A DNA stretch of 64,000 nt from an uncultured bacterium. Its GTDB lineage: Bacteria > Bacillota > Clostridia > Oscillospirales > Oscillospiraceae. Every line of letters begins with the position of its first letter. Positions within the stretch are counted from its first letter, which is position 1. Shown here piece by piece: positions 50,038 through 58,865 of the stretch. The notes beneath the pieces are model-generated. The model saw only the letters and a program-made list of their open reading frames with translations, had not been told where the DNA came from and made no database searches. A program made the translations under genes and the position numbers. Location of the stretch: positions 29,091 through 93,090 of the forward strand of contig CATKXO010000006.1 of the NCBI GenBank assembly GCA_949840775.1, written 5' to 3'.

Positions 50038-51452
50038 AGCGATATCCCTCCTATTTTAGTTTCCCCCGGCCCCAAAGAGGGCCTGCGCATGGGGGCGACC
50101 TCTTTTTTGTAGACCCGGTACAGAAACAGGGCGCTCAGGGCGGTGGAGAACAGCTCTGCGAAGGGGAAGGCCCACCACACCACGTCCAGTCCGCCCAGCC
50201 GGGCCAGCAGCCAGCCCACCGGCAGCAGGACGACCAGCTGGCGGACCACCGACACCGTCAGGGACAGCACCCCGTGGCCCAGAGCCTGGAACACCGAACC
50301 CGCCACGATGCAGAACCCGGCCAGCAAAAAGCTGGTGGAGATAATCCGCAGGGCGGGCACGCCGATGGCCAGCAGGTCGCCGGCGTCCTCCCCCTCCGCC
50401 TCAAACAGGCTGAGGAACACGTCGGGGAACAGCTGGAACAGGGCAAAGCCCACCACCATAATGCCCACCGCGTAGGTGATGGCCAGCCGGACGGTTTTCA
50501 TGATCCGGTCCGGCTTTTGGGCGCCGTAGTTGTAGGCCACAATGGGAACCATGCCGTTGTTCAGGCCGAAGACGGGCATAAAGATGAAGGACTGGAGCTT
50601 GAAGTAGATGCCGAAGACCGCCGTGGCGGTGGAGGTGAAGGCAATGAGTATCTGGTTCATGCCGAACACCATCACCGAGCCGATAGACTGCATGATGATG
50701 GAGGGCAGGCCCACGCTGTAGATGCCGCCGATAATCTCCCGGCTGGGCTTCAGGCCCTTCCAGGACATCTGGAGCTCCGGGTTGTGGGTCAGGGACAGAT
50801 AGAGGCCCACCAGGCCGCCGATGATCTGACCGGCCACGGTGGCCACGGCGGCTCCCGCCACCTCCAGCCGGGGGAAGGGGCCCAGGCCAAAGATGAGGAT
50901 GGGGTCCAAAATCAGGTTGATCACCGAGCCGGTGCCCTGAATGACCATGGCGTACACCGTCCGCCCGGTGGCCTGGACCAGCCGCTCGGTGGCCACGGAG
51001 ACAAAGATGCCCATGCTGCACCCGGCGATGATGGTCAGGTAGTCGGCGCCGTAGTTCACGATGCCGGGGATGTCGGTCTGGACGGTATAGAACAGCCGGG
51101 CGCAGGTCAGGCCCAAAATCGTAAACACCAGGCCGCTGAGCACCTCCAGCAGTATGCCGTTCATAGCGGTGCGGTTGGCCCGGTCAAAGTCCTTCTGGCC
51201 CAGACTGCGGGACAGCAGGGCGTTGATGCCCACCCCTGTGCCCACCGCCACGGCAATCATCAGGTTCTGCACCGGAAAGGCCAGGGAGACCGCGTTCAGG
51301 GCGTCCTGGCTCAGCTTGGACACAAAGTAGCTGTCCACAATGTTGTAGCAGGCCTGAATCAGCATGGAGATAATCATGGGCAGTGCCATATTCAACAGAA
51401 GCTTATTTTCGGGCATAATGCCCATCTTGTTCTCGCTTGCGGGCTGTGACAC
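50034..51452 (-). CDS. MATE-family efflux transporter
   Basis: This 472-residue transporter has twelve hydrophobic segments and the MATE hallmarks MALPMIISMLIQACYNIVDS and GINALLSRSLGQKDFDRANR in the first half, and GLNNGMVPIVAYNYGAQKPD in the second. Such proteins export drugs or metabolites in exchange for Na+ or H+. The start is a GTG at 51452 behind AAGGAGG. A perfect-consensus promoter lies upstream. The last codons overlap the next gene. The substrate is unknown. Confidence 0.94.
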   Translation of the reverse strand: MSQPASENKMGIMPENKLLLNMALPMIISMLIQACYNIVDSYFVSKLSQDALNAVSLAFPVQNLMIAVAVGTGVGINALLSRSLGQKDFDRANRTAMNGILLEVLSGLVFTILGLTCARLFYTVQTDIPGIVNYGADYLTIIAGCSMGIFVSVATERLVQATGRTVYAMVIQGTGSVINLILDPILIFGLGPFPRLEVAGAAVATVAGQIIGGLVGLYLSLTHNPELQMSWKGLKPSREIIGGIYSVGLPSIIMQSIGSVMVFGMNQILIAFTSTATAVFGIYFKLQSFIFMPVFGLNNGMVPIVAYNYGAQKPDRIMKTVRLAITYAVGIMVVGFALFQLFPDVFLSLFEAEGEDAGDLLAIGVPALRIISTSFLLAGFCIVAGSVFQALGHGVLSLTVSVVRQLVVLLPVGWLLARLGGLDVVWWAFPFAELFSTALSALFLYRVYKKEVAPMRRPSLGPGETKIGGISL

Positions 51453-51493
51453 CGGAAGTTCCTCCTTTTTTCTCTTTTTTTCAGCGGATTCCT

Positions 51494-51522
51494 ATTATAG
51501 TGGAAGGAAATTTTTATGTCAA
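51494..51522 (-). promoter_or_regulatory. Promoter of the MATE gene
   Basis: On the minus strand TTGACA (51522-51517) and TATAAT (51499-51494) are 17 bases apart: an exact consensus promoter. Confidence 0.88.
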
Positions 51523-51728
51523 TGGCAGTTTCAACAGTTTTTTTGCCTTTTGGAAAACGCTCAATTCGCTTTTATGCTCCTCAAGTCAGACATCCCCTGT
51601 GATTCCCGCCCCCGCAGGGGGCGGGGACAGGAAAAAGAACTGGGACTTGAAAAAACTTGCTTCTTTCCCAACTTTGTATTAGGATAGTGACAGCATGGAA
51701 TGCTGACACTGAATGGAGGTTGTCCTTT

Positions 51729-52766
51729 TTGAATTACGAACAGATATTGAGCCGCCTGTGCGCCCTGTCCGGGCCCAGCGGCTTTGAAGGGCCGGCGGCA
51801 GAGGCGGCAGCGGAGCTGCTCCGCTCCCTGGTAGACCAGGTGTATTTCACCCGCCTGGGCAGTGTGGTGGGGGTGCGCCGGTGCGGGCGGGACAACGCCC
51901 CGAAGCTGTTGCTGGACGCCCACCTGGACGAAATCGGTTTCATCGTCACCGGCCATGAGGAGGGCTTCCTCCGCTTTGCCCCTCTGGGGGGAGTGGACCC
52001 CCGAATGCTCCCCGACCGGGAGGTGACAATCCTCGCCGCCCCGCCCGTCACCGGCGTGGTGGCCTGTCTGCCCCCCCACGTCCAGACGGCGGAGAATATG
52101 GACAAGTCCCTGCCCATCAAGGACTTGTATATAGATGTGGGGCTCAGTCAGGAGGAAGCGGAGCAGCGCATCCCCATCGGTACCCCGGCCACATACCGGG
52201 GAGGGTGCTCCCCTCTGGGGGAGGAGCTGCTCCAGGGCAAGGCTTTGGACGACCGGGCGGGCTTTGCCATCCTGCTGGACGTGCTGGAGCGGCTGGAGGA
52301 CAAGCCCTTGAACGTGGACCTGTATGTCCTGGGCTCCACCCAGGAGGAGACCCACTCCACCGGGGCGATTACTGCCGCCTATGAGATTGCCCCCAGCCTG
52401 TGCGTGGCGGTGGACGTTACCCACGGGGACAGCCCGGACGCGTCTAAAAACGAGACCTTTACGCTGGGGGGCGGGCCGGTCATCGGCGTGGGGCCCAACT
52501 GCGCCCGTTCTCTGTCCGGCAGGCTGAGGGAGCTGGCCGGGGACCTGGACATGTCCGTCCAGATCGAGGTCATGCCGGGCTCCAGCGGCACCAACGCCTG
52601 GCCCATCCAGGTCAGCCGGGAGGGGGTGGCCACGGCGGTGCTGTCCATCCCGGAGCGGTACATGCACACGCCGGTGGAGGTGGTCCACAAGCAGGACCTG
52701 GAGGACACCGCCAGACTGCTGGCCGCTTTTGTGGAGCGCCTGGGAGAGGGGGAGCCGATATGCTGA
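51729..52766 (+). CDS. M42-family metallopeptidase (copy 1)
   Basis: This 345-residue aminopeptidase of the glutamyl-aminopeptidase/endoglucanase M family has metal ligands in LLDAHLDEIGF (near residue 63), the bridging Asp in KALDDRAGF (near 175), the base Glu pair in STQEETHSTGA and the terminal His in YMHTPVEVVH. I chose the TTG at 51729 because GGAGG lies nine bases upstream and the frame before it has no family similarity. Its end overlaps the start of copy 2 by seven bases. It probably trims N-terminal residues from peptides in the cytosol. Confidence 0.88.
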   Translation: MNYEQILSRLCALSGPSGFEGPAAEAAAELLRSLVDQVYFTRLGSVVGVRRCGRDNAPKLLLDAHLDEIGFIVTGHEEGFLRFAPLGGVDPRMLPDREVTILAAPPVTGVVACLPPHVQTAENMDKSLPIKDLYIDVGLSQEEAEQRIPIGTPATYRGGCSPLGEELLQGKALDDRAGFAILLDVLERLEDKPLNVDLYVLGSTQEETHSTGAITAAYEIAPSLCVAVDVTHGDSPDASKNETFTLGGGPVIGVGPNCARSLSGRLRELAGDLDMSVQIEVMPGSSGTNAWPIQVSREGVATAVLSIPERYMHTPVEVVHKQDLEDTARLLAAFVERLGEGEPIC

Positions 52767-53782
52767 ACACACTAAAGGAGCTGTGCCGTCTCGACGGCGT
52801 CTCGGGAAATGAGGACCAGGTGCGGCAGTATATTCAGGATCGGGCCGCGCCGTTGGCCGGCGACGTTCGAGCGGACGCCCTGGGCAATCTGATTGTCTTC
52901 AAAACGGGCAAGAAGTCCACGGGAAATAAGCTGATGCTCTGCGCCCATATGGACGAGGTGGGGGTGATTGTCACCCGGATCACCGAGGACGGCTTTCTGA
53001 AATTCGACTTCGTGGGCGGGGTGGACCGCCGGGTGGCCATCGGCAAGCCGGTCCTGATTGGACAGGGCAAGGTCCCCGGAATCATCGGCCTGAAAGCCAT
53101 CCACCTGACCACCAGAGAGGAGCGGAAGAAGGTCCCCAAGACGGAGTCCCTCTATATCGACATCGGGGCAAAGGATAAGAAATCCGCCGAAAAACTGGTG
53201 GAGTTGGGGGATTACGGGACCTTTGTGTGCGAACCGGAGGCGTTTGGCGGCGGCCTGCTCAAGGCCCGGGCCATCGACGACCGGGTGGGCTGCGCCGTGA
53301 TGCTCAAGCTGCTGGAGGAGGACCTGCCCCTGGACGTGACCTTTGCCTTCACCGCCCAGGAGGAGGTGGGCACCCGGGGGGCCTTCGGGGCGGCCTTTTC
53401 CGTCACCCCGGAGATTGCCCTGGTGCTGGAGACCACCACCGCCGCCGACTTGCCGGGGGTGGAGAGCCACCGCCGGGTATGCGCTCCGGGCAAGGGGCCC
53501 GTCATCTCCTATATGGACGGGGCGACCATCTATGACCGGGAACTTTTTGAGATACTCCGTAGTCTATCTGAGGAGAATGGTATTCCCTGGCAGACCAAGG
53601 AGTATATCGCCGGGGGCAACGACGCCCGCACCGTTCAGCGTACCAAGGCCGGGGTCCGAGTGGCCGCGATGTCCGCCGCTGTCCGGTATCTCCACGCCCC
53701 CGCCAGCGTGGGGAGTATTGCCGACTTTGAAAACATGCTGAAGCTGACCAGGCTGTTTCTGGAGGAGATAGCTGGCATGTAG
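52760..53782 (+). CDS. M42-family metallopeptidase (copy 2)
   Basis: This 340-residue M42 aminopeptidase has LMLCAHMDEVGVIV (near residue 60), ARAIDDRVGCAVM (near 172), FTAQEEVGTRGAFG (near 205) and the terminal RYLHAPASVG. ATG at 52760 lies inside the end of copy 1, so translation is coupled. The stop codon TAG is supplied by a dispersed TGTAGGGGC palindrome. Its closeness to copies 1 and 3 suggests gene duplication with different peptide preferences. Confidence 0.95.
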   Translation: MLNTLKELCRLDGVSGNEDQVRQYIQDRAAPLAGDVRADALGNLIVFKTGKKSTGNKLMLCAHMDEVGVIVTRITEDGFLKFDFVGGVDRRVAIGKPVLIGQGKVPGIIGLKAIHLTTREERKKVPKTESLYIDIGAKDKKSAEKLVELGDYGTFVCEPEAFGGGLLKARAIDDRVGCAVMLKLLEEDLPLDVTFAFTAQEEVGTRGAFGAAFSVTPEIALVLETTTAADLPGVESHRRVCAPGKGPVISYMDGATIYDRELFEILRSLSEENGIPWQTKEYIAGGNDARTVQRTKAGVRVAAMSAAVRYLHAPASVGSIADFENMLKLTRLFLEEIAGM

Positions 53783-53856
53783 GGGCGGCCTTTGGCCGCC
53801 CGCAGGAAACAAGACAACCGCCTGTTGTAAGCGGGCGGCCGCAGGCCGCCCCTACA
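53778..53856. repeat. Dispersed palindromic repeat supplying a stop codon
   Basis: TGTAGGGGCGGCC at 53778 is mirrored by GGCCGCCCCTACA ending at 53856. Inner hairpins are GGCGGCCTTTGGCCGCC and GGGCGGCCGCAGGCCGCCC. The first TAG is the stop codon of M42 copy 2. Confidence 0.85.
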
Positions 53857-53885
53857 TATGGGATACATTGAGAGGAGGTAACATC

Positions 53886-54635
53886 ATGAGAGAAAAACAC
53901 ATGATTGAAGAACAGGTGGAGCAGTTAAAGCAATATCTGGGCTGTCCCTGCACCTACTATCCCCCTTCCAACGACTGCCAGCGGATGGTTTCCGATTTCT
54001 GGCAGGCCCGGGCTCGAGGGAAGAAGGAGGGCTTTGTTCCCATGCTGATTGCGGTGGACGAGCTTCTGCTAGAGTGCTTCGAAATCAACGGGGAGGACAA
54101 AAATCAGGTCCGTCAGGAGCTGCTGTCTGCCCCGCTGGAGTCGGGAAAGGAAATTCTCCAAACCCGGCTGAGCGAGTTCAAGGGGGAGCTGGAGGAGGAT
54201 GAGTCCGGCTACTGGCAGCAGCTGATGGGCCAGATGGCCGGCGGCGAGGAGATCGACCGCTTTTTGAGCATTTGGGACTACCGCGGAAAACAGACCGTTC
54301 CCCTTGTTCTGGCTGAGATTCCGGTAAAAAATCCCTGGGAGGTCTTCGCTTACCTGCCCTTCGGCGGCTGGAACGAGTGCCCCGCCAACGAGGAGCACAT
54401 GGCGGTGGCCAAATACTGGTTTGAGAAGTACGGGGCGTTTCCCGCCCTGATGACCCACGACGTGCTGGAGTATGCGCTGCCCTCCGCCTGCCCTGTTCCC
54501 AGGGAACAGGCCCAAGAGCTGGCCCTGGAGCAGTATGCCTACTGCAACGACATTGTGGACCAGGGGGTGGAGACCATCGGCCGGCTGGCTGACGGCCTGG
54601 CCAAATCCAACTGCTGGTATTTCTGGTGGGATTGA
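53886..54635 (+). CDS. DUF4253-family protein
   Basis: This 249-residue soluble protein ends with the DUF4253 pattern: PFGGWNECPANEEHMAVAKY, then YGAFPALMTHDVLEYALP and the final QYAYCNDIVDQGVETIG ... WYFWWD. The first half is acidic and helical. I chose the ATG at 53886 after GAGGAGG. It lies between M42 copies 2 and 3 and ends ten bases before copy 3. The family's function is not established; some members accompany polymorphic toxins as immunity proteins, but no toxin gene is visible here. Confidence 0.82.
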   Translation: MREKHMIEEQVEQLKQYLGCPCTYYPPSNDCQRMVSDFWQARARGKKEGFVPMLIAVDELLLECFEINGEDKNQVRQELLSAPLESGKEILQTRLSEFKGELEEDESGYWQQLMGQMAGGEEIDRFLSIWDYRGKQTVPLVLAEIPVKNPWEVFAYLPFGGWNECPANEEHMAVAKYWFEKYGAFPALMTHDVLEYALPSACPVPREQAQELALEQYAYCNDIVDQGVETIGRLADGLAKSNCWYFWWD

Positions 54636-54644
54636 GGGGGAGCT

Positions 54645-55631
54645 ATGGAACTGCTTGAGGTTTTAGAGGCCCTGAACCGGACCCACGGCCCCTCCGGGGA
54701 CGAAGGGGGCGTCCGGGAGAAGATTGCAGAGCTGGCCCGGCCTTTTGCCGACGAGATTATCACCGACACCCTGGGCAACCTGATCGTCCATAAAAAAGGG
54801 GAGGGCCCCCGGGTGATGTTTGCCGCCCACATGGACTCCATCGGCTTTATCGTCACCCACATTGAGAAGGAGGGCTTCCTCCGGGTGGGCCGTCTGGGGG
54901 GCGTCGTCCCCAAGGAGGCGGCCTACAGCAACCTCCGGTTTAAAAACGGGGTCCGGGGGGTGTTTGTCCCCGAGGAGAAGGCCGACTTGGGCAGGCTGAG
55001 GCTGGACCAGTGCTTCATCGACATCGGTGCTGACGACGAGGAGGCGGCGAAAAAGCTGGTCCGGGTGGGGGACACCGCCGTCTACGACGGGCCCGTCCGG
55101 GTGATGGGGGACCGGGTGACCGCCCCTTATCTGGACGACCGCATCGCCTGCGCCGTTTTGCTGTGTGCCCTGGAGCAGATCGAACAGCCCGCCTGCGACC
55201 TGTGGATGGTGTTCACCGTTCAGGAGGAGGTGGGCCTGCGGGGGGCCAAAACCGCCGCCTGGTGGGTGGAGCCAGACGTGGGGCTTGCCGTGGATGTCAC
55301 CGACGCGGACGATACCCCCGGCTCGGAGCGGAGCGGCACCGCCAAGCTGGGGAAGGGGGCGGCGGTTAAGGTGATGGACTCCTCCGTCATCTGCCACCCG
55401 GAGGTTGTAGCCCGGCTGGAGGAGCTGGCCGGGGCCCGGGACATCCCGGTCCAGCGGGACATCCTGCGGGCGGGAGGTACTGACGCCGGGGCCATCCACA
55501 CTGCCCGCCTGGGGGTGAAGACCGGTGGCATCTCCATCCCCTGCCGGTATATCCACACCCCGGCGGAGACCGCCGACCTCCGGGACGCCGCAGCCTGCGT
55601 CCGTCTGACAGTGGCTTTTGCCCAGCAATAG
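54645..55631 (+). CDS. M42-family metallopeptidase (copy 3)
   Basis: This 328-residue aminopeptidase has MFAAHMDSIGFIV (near residue 63), APYLDDRIACAVL (near 164), FTVQEEVGLRGAKT (near 194), VDVTDADDTPGS and the closing RYIHTPAETAD. All expected ligands are present. The ATG follows GAGGGGGAG. It completes the local set of three paralogues with the DUF4253 gene. It presumably acts with the others in breaking down imported peptides. Confidence 0.95.
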   Translation: MELLEVLEALNRTHGPSGDEGGVREKIAELARPFADEIITDTLGNLIVHKKGEGPRVMFAAHMDSIGFIVTHIEKEGFLRVGRLGGVVPKEAAYSNLRFKNGVRGVFVPEEKADLGRLRLDQCFIDIGADDEEAAKKLVRVGDTAVYDGPVRVMGDRVTAPYLDDRIACAVLLCALEQIEQPACDLWMVFTVQEEVGLRGAKTAAWWVEPDVGLAVDVTDADDTPGSERSGTAKLGKGAAVKVMDSSVICHPEVVARLEELAGARDIPVQRDILRAGGTDAGAIHTARLGVKTGGISIPCRYIHTPAETADLRDAAACVRLTVAFAQQ

Positions 55632-55675
55632 AGGGGTCCGGTTTTGAAATTTGGATACTTTTCCCGATTTATGTC

Positions 55676-55704
55676 TTGCAAAAAAAGAAGTTATCTGGTA
55701 CAAT
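55676..55704 (+). promoter_or_regulatory. Promoter of the membrane protein gene at 55785
   Basis: TTGCAA (55676-55681) and TACAAT (55699-55704) are 17 bases apart. Confidence 0.75.
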
Positions 55705-55784
55705 ACTAAAATGTCTGAATATTCAGGCGTCAAAGCAATACTCAATCGGGCCAAGGCGGCCCGCGGCAAGGAGAATGAAAACAC

Positions 55785-56552
55785 ATGGATAAGAAACAGA
55801 GAGAAGCACGCCGCCATCAGGAGGATATCGCCCTGCAGAGAGGTCTGCTGTGGGTAGTGGGGGCCGTGGTGCTGGAGCTCCTGCTGGTGCTGCTCAACCG
55901 CTTCTATATCGATTATTCCCTCAGTGAGACCGGTGTCAACACCTTCCTGGCCCTGCACGAGGTGCTGAAGGTGGTCCGTTTGGCGGCGCCCGCGGCAGCG
56001 GTGCTGGCACTGGTGTGGACGGCCTGGCAGCTGAAGCAGGGGAAGAAATACGGCCTGTGGCTGATCGTGTCCATCGCGCTGGCCGCCGTCTCCGTCTGCG
56101 TCCACGTGGCCATCAAGTACCGGGCGGACGGCATGTCCATGCTGTACTGGCTGGTGATTGCCTGGGCGGTGCTGGCCATGGTGTTCTATATCTACCAGCG
56201 GGAGTTTTTCCTGGCCGCCTCCGCCTGCGGCATGTCTGTGCTGGCCCTGTGGTTCGTCCGGTACGGCGCCTCCGGTCGGCCTGAGGCGTTTCTGCTTACC
56301 GCCGCCATCATTGTGGTGGGCGCGGCCTCCCTGTGGCTGAAGAAGAGCGACGGTATTTTTGGCAGCAGGGAAGAACTGCGCTTTCTGCCCAAGGGCAGCT
56401 CCTACGGCGTGCTGCTGGTTACCTGCCTGGCCAGTGTGGCGGCGGTGGTTGTGGCGATGCTGGCCGGGGGTACGGTGGCTTATTACCTGGTGTATGTTAT
56501 GATCGCCTGGCTCTTTGCCCTGTTCGTATACTACACCGTCAAGCTGATGTAA
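55785..56552 (+). CDS. Hypothetical polytopic membrane protein
   Basis: This 255-residue protein has seven or eight hydrophobic segments after a charged N-terminus (MDKKQREARRHQEDIALQRG). Conserved polar residues are few, so it may be structural or a small transporter. It has its own promoter and ends at a strong terminator, so it is a single-gene unit. I recognise no family. Confidence 0.75.
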   Translation: MDKKQREARRHQEDIALQRGLLWVVGAVVLELLLVLLNRFYIDYSLSETGVNTFLALHEVLKVVRLAAPAAAVLALVWTAWQLKQGKKYGLWLIVSIALAAVSVCVHVAIKYRADGMSMLYWLVIAWAVLAMVFYIYQREFFLAASACGMSVLALWFVRYGASGRPEAFLLTAAIIVVGAASLWLKKSDGIFGSREELRFLPKGSSYGVLLVTCLASVAAVVVAMLAGGTVAYYLVYVMIAWLFALFVYYTVKLM

Positions 56553-56567
56553 GCGTCTGTATACCCA

Positions 56568-56600
56568 AACCTCCCCGCTGAGCAGCGGGGAGGTTTTTCA
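56568..56600 (+). terminator. Terminator
   Basis: AACCTCCCCGCT pairs perfectly with AGCGGGGAGGTT around GAGC, followed by TTTTC. Confidence 0.92.
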
Positions 56601-56635
56601 CGTCTGCTGTATGGGAGAAGCAAGGAGGGGCGCGC

Positions 56636-57754
56636 ATGGAGGACCGTGGAAGAAATTGCTCTGTGGCGGCGGTTGTGCCGTCTTTAAACCCCGACCAGCG
56701 GCTGAAGGCCACGGTGGACGGGCTTTTGGCGGAGGGCTTTGAAGATGTGGTCCTGGTCAACGACGGCAGCAGGCCGGAGACGCTGGGGTATTTTCAGGAG
56801 CTGGCCCAGCGGCCCCAGGTCACCCTTTTGACCCATGAGGCCAACCGGGGGAAGGGGGCGGCTATGAAGACCGCTTTCCGCTGGCTGCTGGAGCACCGGC
56901 CCCAGTGTGCAGGGGTGGTGACGGTGGACGGCGACGGCCAGCACCACCCGGAGGACGCCATGGCCTGTGCCAGGCGGATGCTGGAGCGGGAGGAGGTGGT
57001 GCTGGGCTGCCGGGACTTCTCCCGGCCCGAGGTGCCTCCCCGGTCCCGGATGGGCAACCGCATCACCTGCGCCGTGTTCCGAATCTTCTGCGGCCAGGCC
57101 ATCTCTGACACCCAGACCGGCCTGCGGGCCATCCCCCGCCGGTATCTGGCGGCCCTGGCCGCCGTGGCCGGGGAGCGGTATGAGTATGAGACCAATATGC
57201 TGCTGGCCCTGAAGGACCAGCGCATCCCCTGGGGAGAGGTTAAAATTCGCACCATCTACCTGGAGGAGAACCGGAGCTCCCACTTTCACACGGTGCGGGA
57301 CTCCTGGAGAATCTACAAGCTGATTTTGGCCCACTTTTTCCGCTATACCCTCAGCTCACTGGCCAGCGCTGCGGCGGATACCGGGCTGTTTGGGCTGCTG
57401 TCCTGGCTGCTGGCGGGGACGCTGGCGGGGACGGCCCTCACCGCCGCCGCCGCCTTGGGGGCGCGGGTGCTGTCGTCCCTGCTGAACTTCTCTCTGAACC
57501 GATGGGTGGTGTTTCAGAGCAGGGGGTGCCTGGGACGGTCCCTGGTCCGGTATTACGCCCTGGCTGTCCCGCTGCTGCTGGCCCAGTTCCTGCTGACAGA
57601 GGGCGTGTTCCGGGCGGCCCACATCAGCGACCGGCAGACCCTGCTGCGGACAGTTATTTATGGGCTGGTGATGGCGGCCCTGTTTGTGGGCAGCTACATG
57701 ATCCAGCACCGCTGGGTCTTTTCGACGGAGAAGACAGAGGAAAGGAAGCGTTGA
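56636..57754 (+). CDS. Glycosyltransferase family 2 fused to GtrA domain
   Basis: This 372-residue protein has a GT2 catalytic domain (residues 10-230) of the dolichol-phosphate-mannose-synthase type: AAVVPSLNPDQRLK, LVNDGSRPET, the DxD-like VTVDGDGQHHPED and QTGLRAIPRRYL. Residues 238-365 form a GtrA-like bundle of four helices (FFRYTLSSLASAAADTGLFG, LNFSLNRWVVF, MIQHRWVF). Such fusions move an activated sugar to a lipid carrier and flip it for envelope decoration. It starts a three-gene envelope unit. Confidence 0.92.
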   Translation: MEDRGRNCSVAAVVPSLNPDQRLKATVDGLLAEGFEDVVLVNDGSRPETLGYFQELAQRPQVTLLTHEANRGKGAAMKTAFRWLLEHRPQCAGVVTVDGDGQHHPEDAMACARRMLEREEVVLGCRDFSRPEVPPRSRMGNRITCAVFRIFCGQAISDTQTGLRAIPRRYLAALAAVAGERYEYETNMLLALKDQRIPWGEVKIRTIYLEENRSSHFHTVRDSWRIYKLILAHFFRYTLSSLASAAADTGLFGLLSWLLAGTLAGTALTAAAALGARVLSSLLNFSLNRWVVFQSRGCLGRSLVRYYALAVPLLLAQFLLTEGVFRAAHISDRQTLLRTVIYGLVMAALFVGSYMIQHRWVFSTEKTEERKR

Positions 57755-57755
57755 A

Positions 57756-58853
57756 ATGAGCGATGAAAACCGGAGGGGGGGCAAGCGGGAGGCCCCCGGA
57801 AAGCCCCGGCGGGTGCTGCGCTGGCTGCTGCGGACGGTGCTTGCCATCCTGTCGGTGGCGGCCGTTCTTGTGGCGGGGCTGTGCATGATTATGGACGAGG
57901 TGTTCAACGGCCCCTCAGAGACTGCCCGGAACCGGCTGACCATGTCCCTGCTGGAGGCCAGCGCCACCAAATGGGTGCCGGCGGTGTTTATCGGCAGCGA
58001 AACGGTGGACCAGATTCAGGCCAAGGTGGCCGCTGACCTGCCCGACGGCCAGTCCGACCCCACCCAGATTGTAATCCGCACCGATGACATCCTGGAGGAC
58101 GACGAGTGGGCCGGCTATCCCGACGGCCTGCGGGTGGAGGAGGTCCACGGCGACACCTACAACGCCTATGTGATGCTGGTCCGGGACCCCTCACGGGTCT
58201 ATCTGGCCGCCTCCTCCAAGCGCTATGCCCGGAGCAGGCCGGGAACCCGGATTACCCATCAGATCGAGACGGAGGGGGCGGCGGCGGCCATCAACGGCGG
58301 GGCCTTTTTCGACAACGGCACCATCAGCCCGGAGGTGGGCAGCGTCCCCTGCGGCCTGGTGGTCTCGGAGGGGGAGGTGCTGTGGAACGACGGCAGCTCC
58401 TACCACGGCTTTGCCGGCTTTAACGAGGACAATATCCTGGTGGTGTCCAAAAAAATGTCGGCCAATGAGGCCAAGGAGGCCCGCATCCGGGACGGCTGCT
58501 GCTATGGCCCGGTGCTGATTAAGGACAGCGCCGTGAATGAGGAGGCCTACAACACCAACTCGGGTTACAACCCCAGGACGGCCATCGGCCAGCGGGCCGA
58601 CGGGACCGTGATCCTGCTGTGCATCGACGGCAGGCAGGCGGGCAGTCTGGGGGCCACCTATGCCGACATCATCGACGTGATGGTGGAGTATGGCGGGGTG
58701 AACGCCTGCAACCTGGACGGCGGCTCCTCCACGGTGATGCTGCTGCGGGACGGGGACGGCCAGGTAAACACGGTGAACAACGTATCCCTGCTTCAGGAGG
58801 AACCCAGGCGCATGCCCACGTTCTTTATGGTGCGGCCTCTGGACGGGGAATAA
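57756..58853 (+). CDS. Phosphodiester glycosidase family protein (NAGPA domain)
   Basis: This 365-residue membrane-anchored protein has one helix near residues 24-50 (WLLRTVLAILSVAAVLVAGL) and an outer NAGPA-type domain at about 150-360. Signatures are INGGAFFDNG, YNPRTAIGQRADGTVILLCI and ACNLDGGSSTVMLL. The family cleaves sugar-phosphate phosphodiester links and often accompanies exopolysaccharide genes. It starts right after the GT2-GtrA gene and probably trims or remodels the same surface polymer. Confidence 0.9.
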   Translation: MSDENRRGGKREAPGKPRRVLRWLLRTVLAILSVAAVLVAGLCMIMDEVFNGPSETARNRLTMSLLEASATKWVPAVFIGSETVDQIQAKVAADLPDGQSDPTQIVIRTDDILEDDEWAGYPDGLRVEEVHGDTYNAYVMLVRDPSRVYLAASSKRYARSRPGTRITHQIETEGAAAAINGGAFFDNGTISPEVGSVPCGLVVSEGEVLWNDGSSYHGFAGFNEDNILVVSKKMSANEAKEARIRDGCCYGPVLIKDSAVNEEAYNTNSGYNPRTAIGQRADGTVILLCIDGRQAGSLGATYADIIDVMVEYGGVNACNLDGGSSTVMLLRDGDGQVNTVNNVSLLQEEPRRMPTFFMVRPLDGE

Positions 58854-58865
58854 GGAGGGCGGAGC

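Noticed and set aside
51601-51630. A terminator from the GC-rich hairpin before the M42 genes
   Set aside because: CCCGCCCCCGCAGGGGGCGGG is palindromic but has no T-run and no gene ends nearby; it more likely belongs to the GC-rich repeat background.
53886-54635. Immunity gene of a polymorphic toxin system (DUF4253)
   Set aside because: No toxin with a C-terminal variable domain or secretion marker lies nearby; the neighbours are housekeeping-type aminopeptidases.
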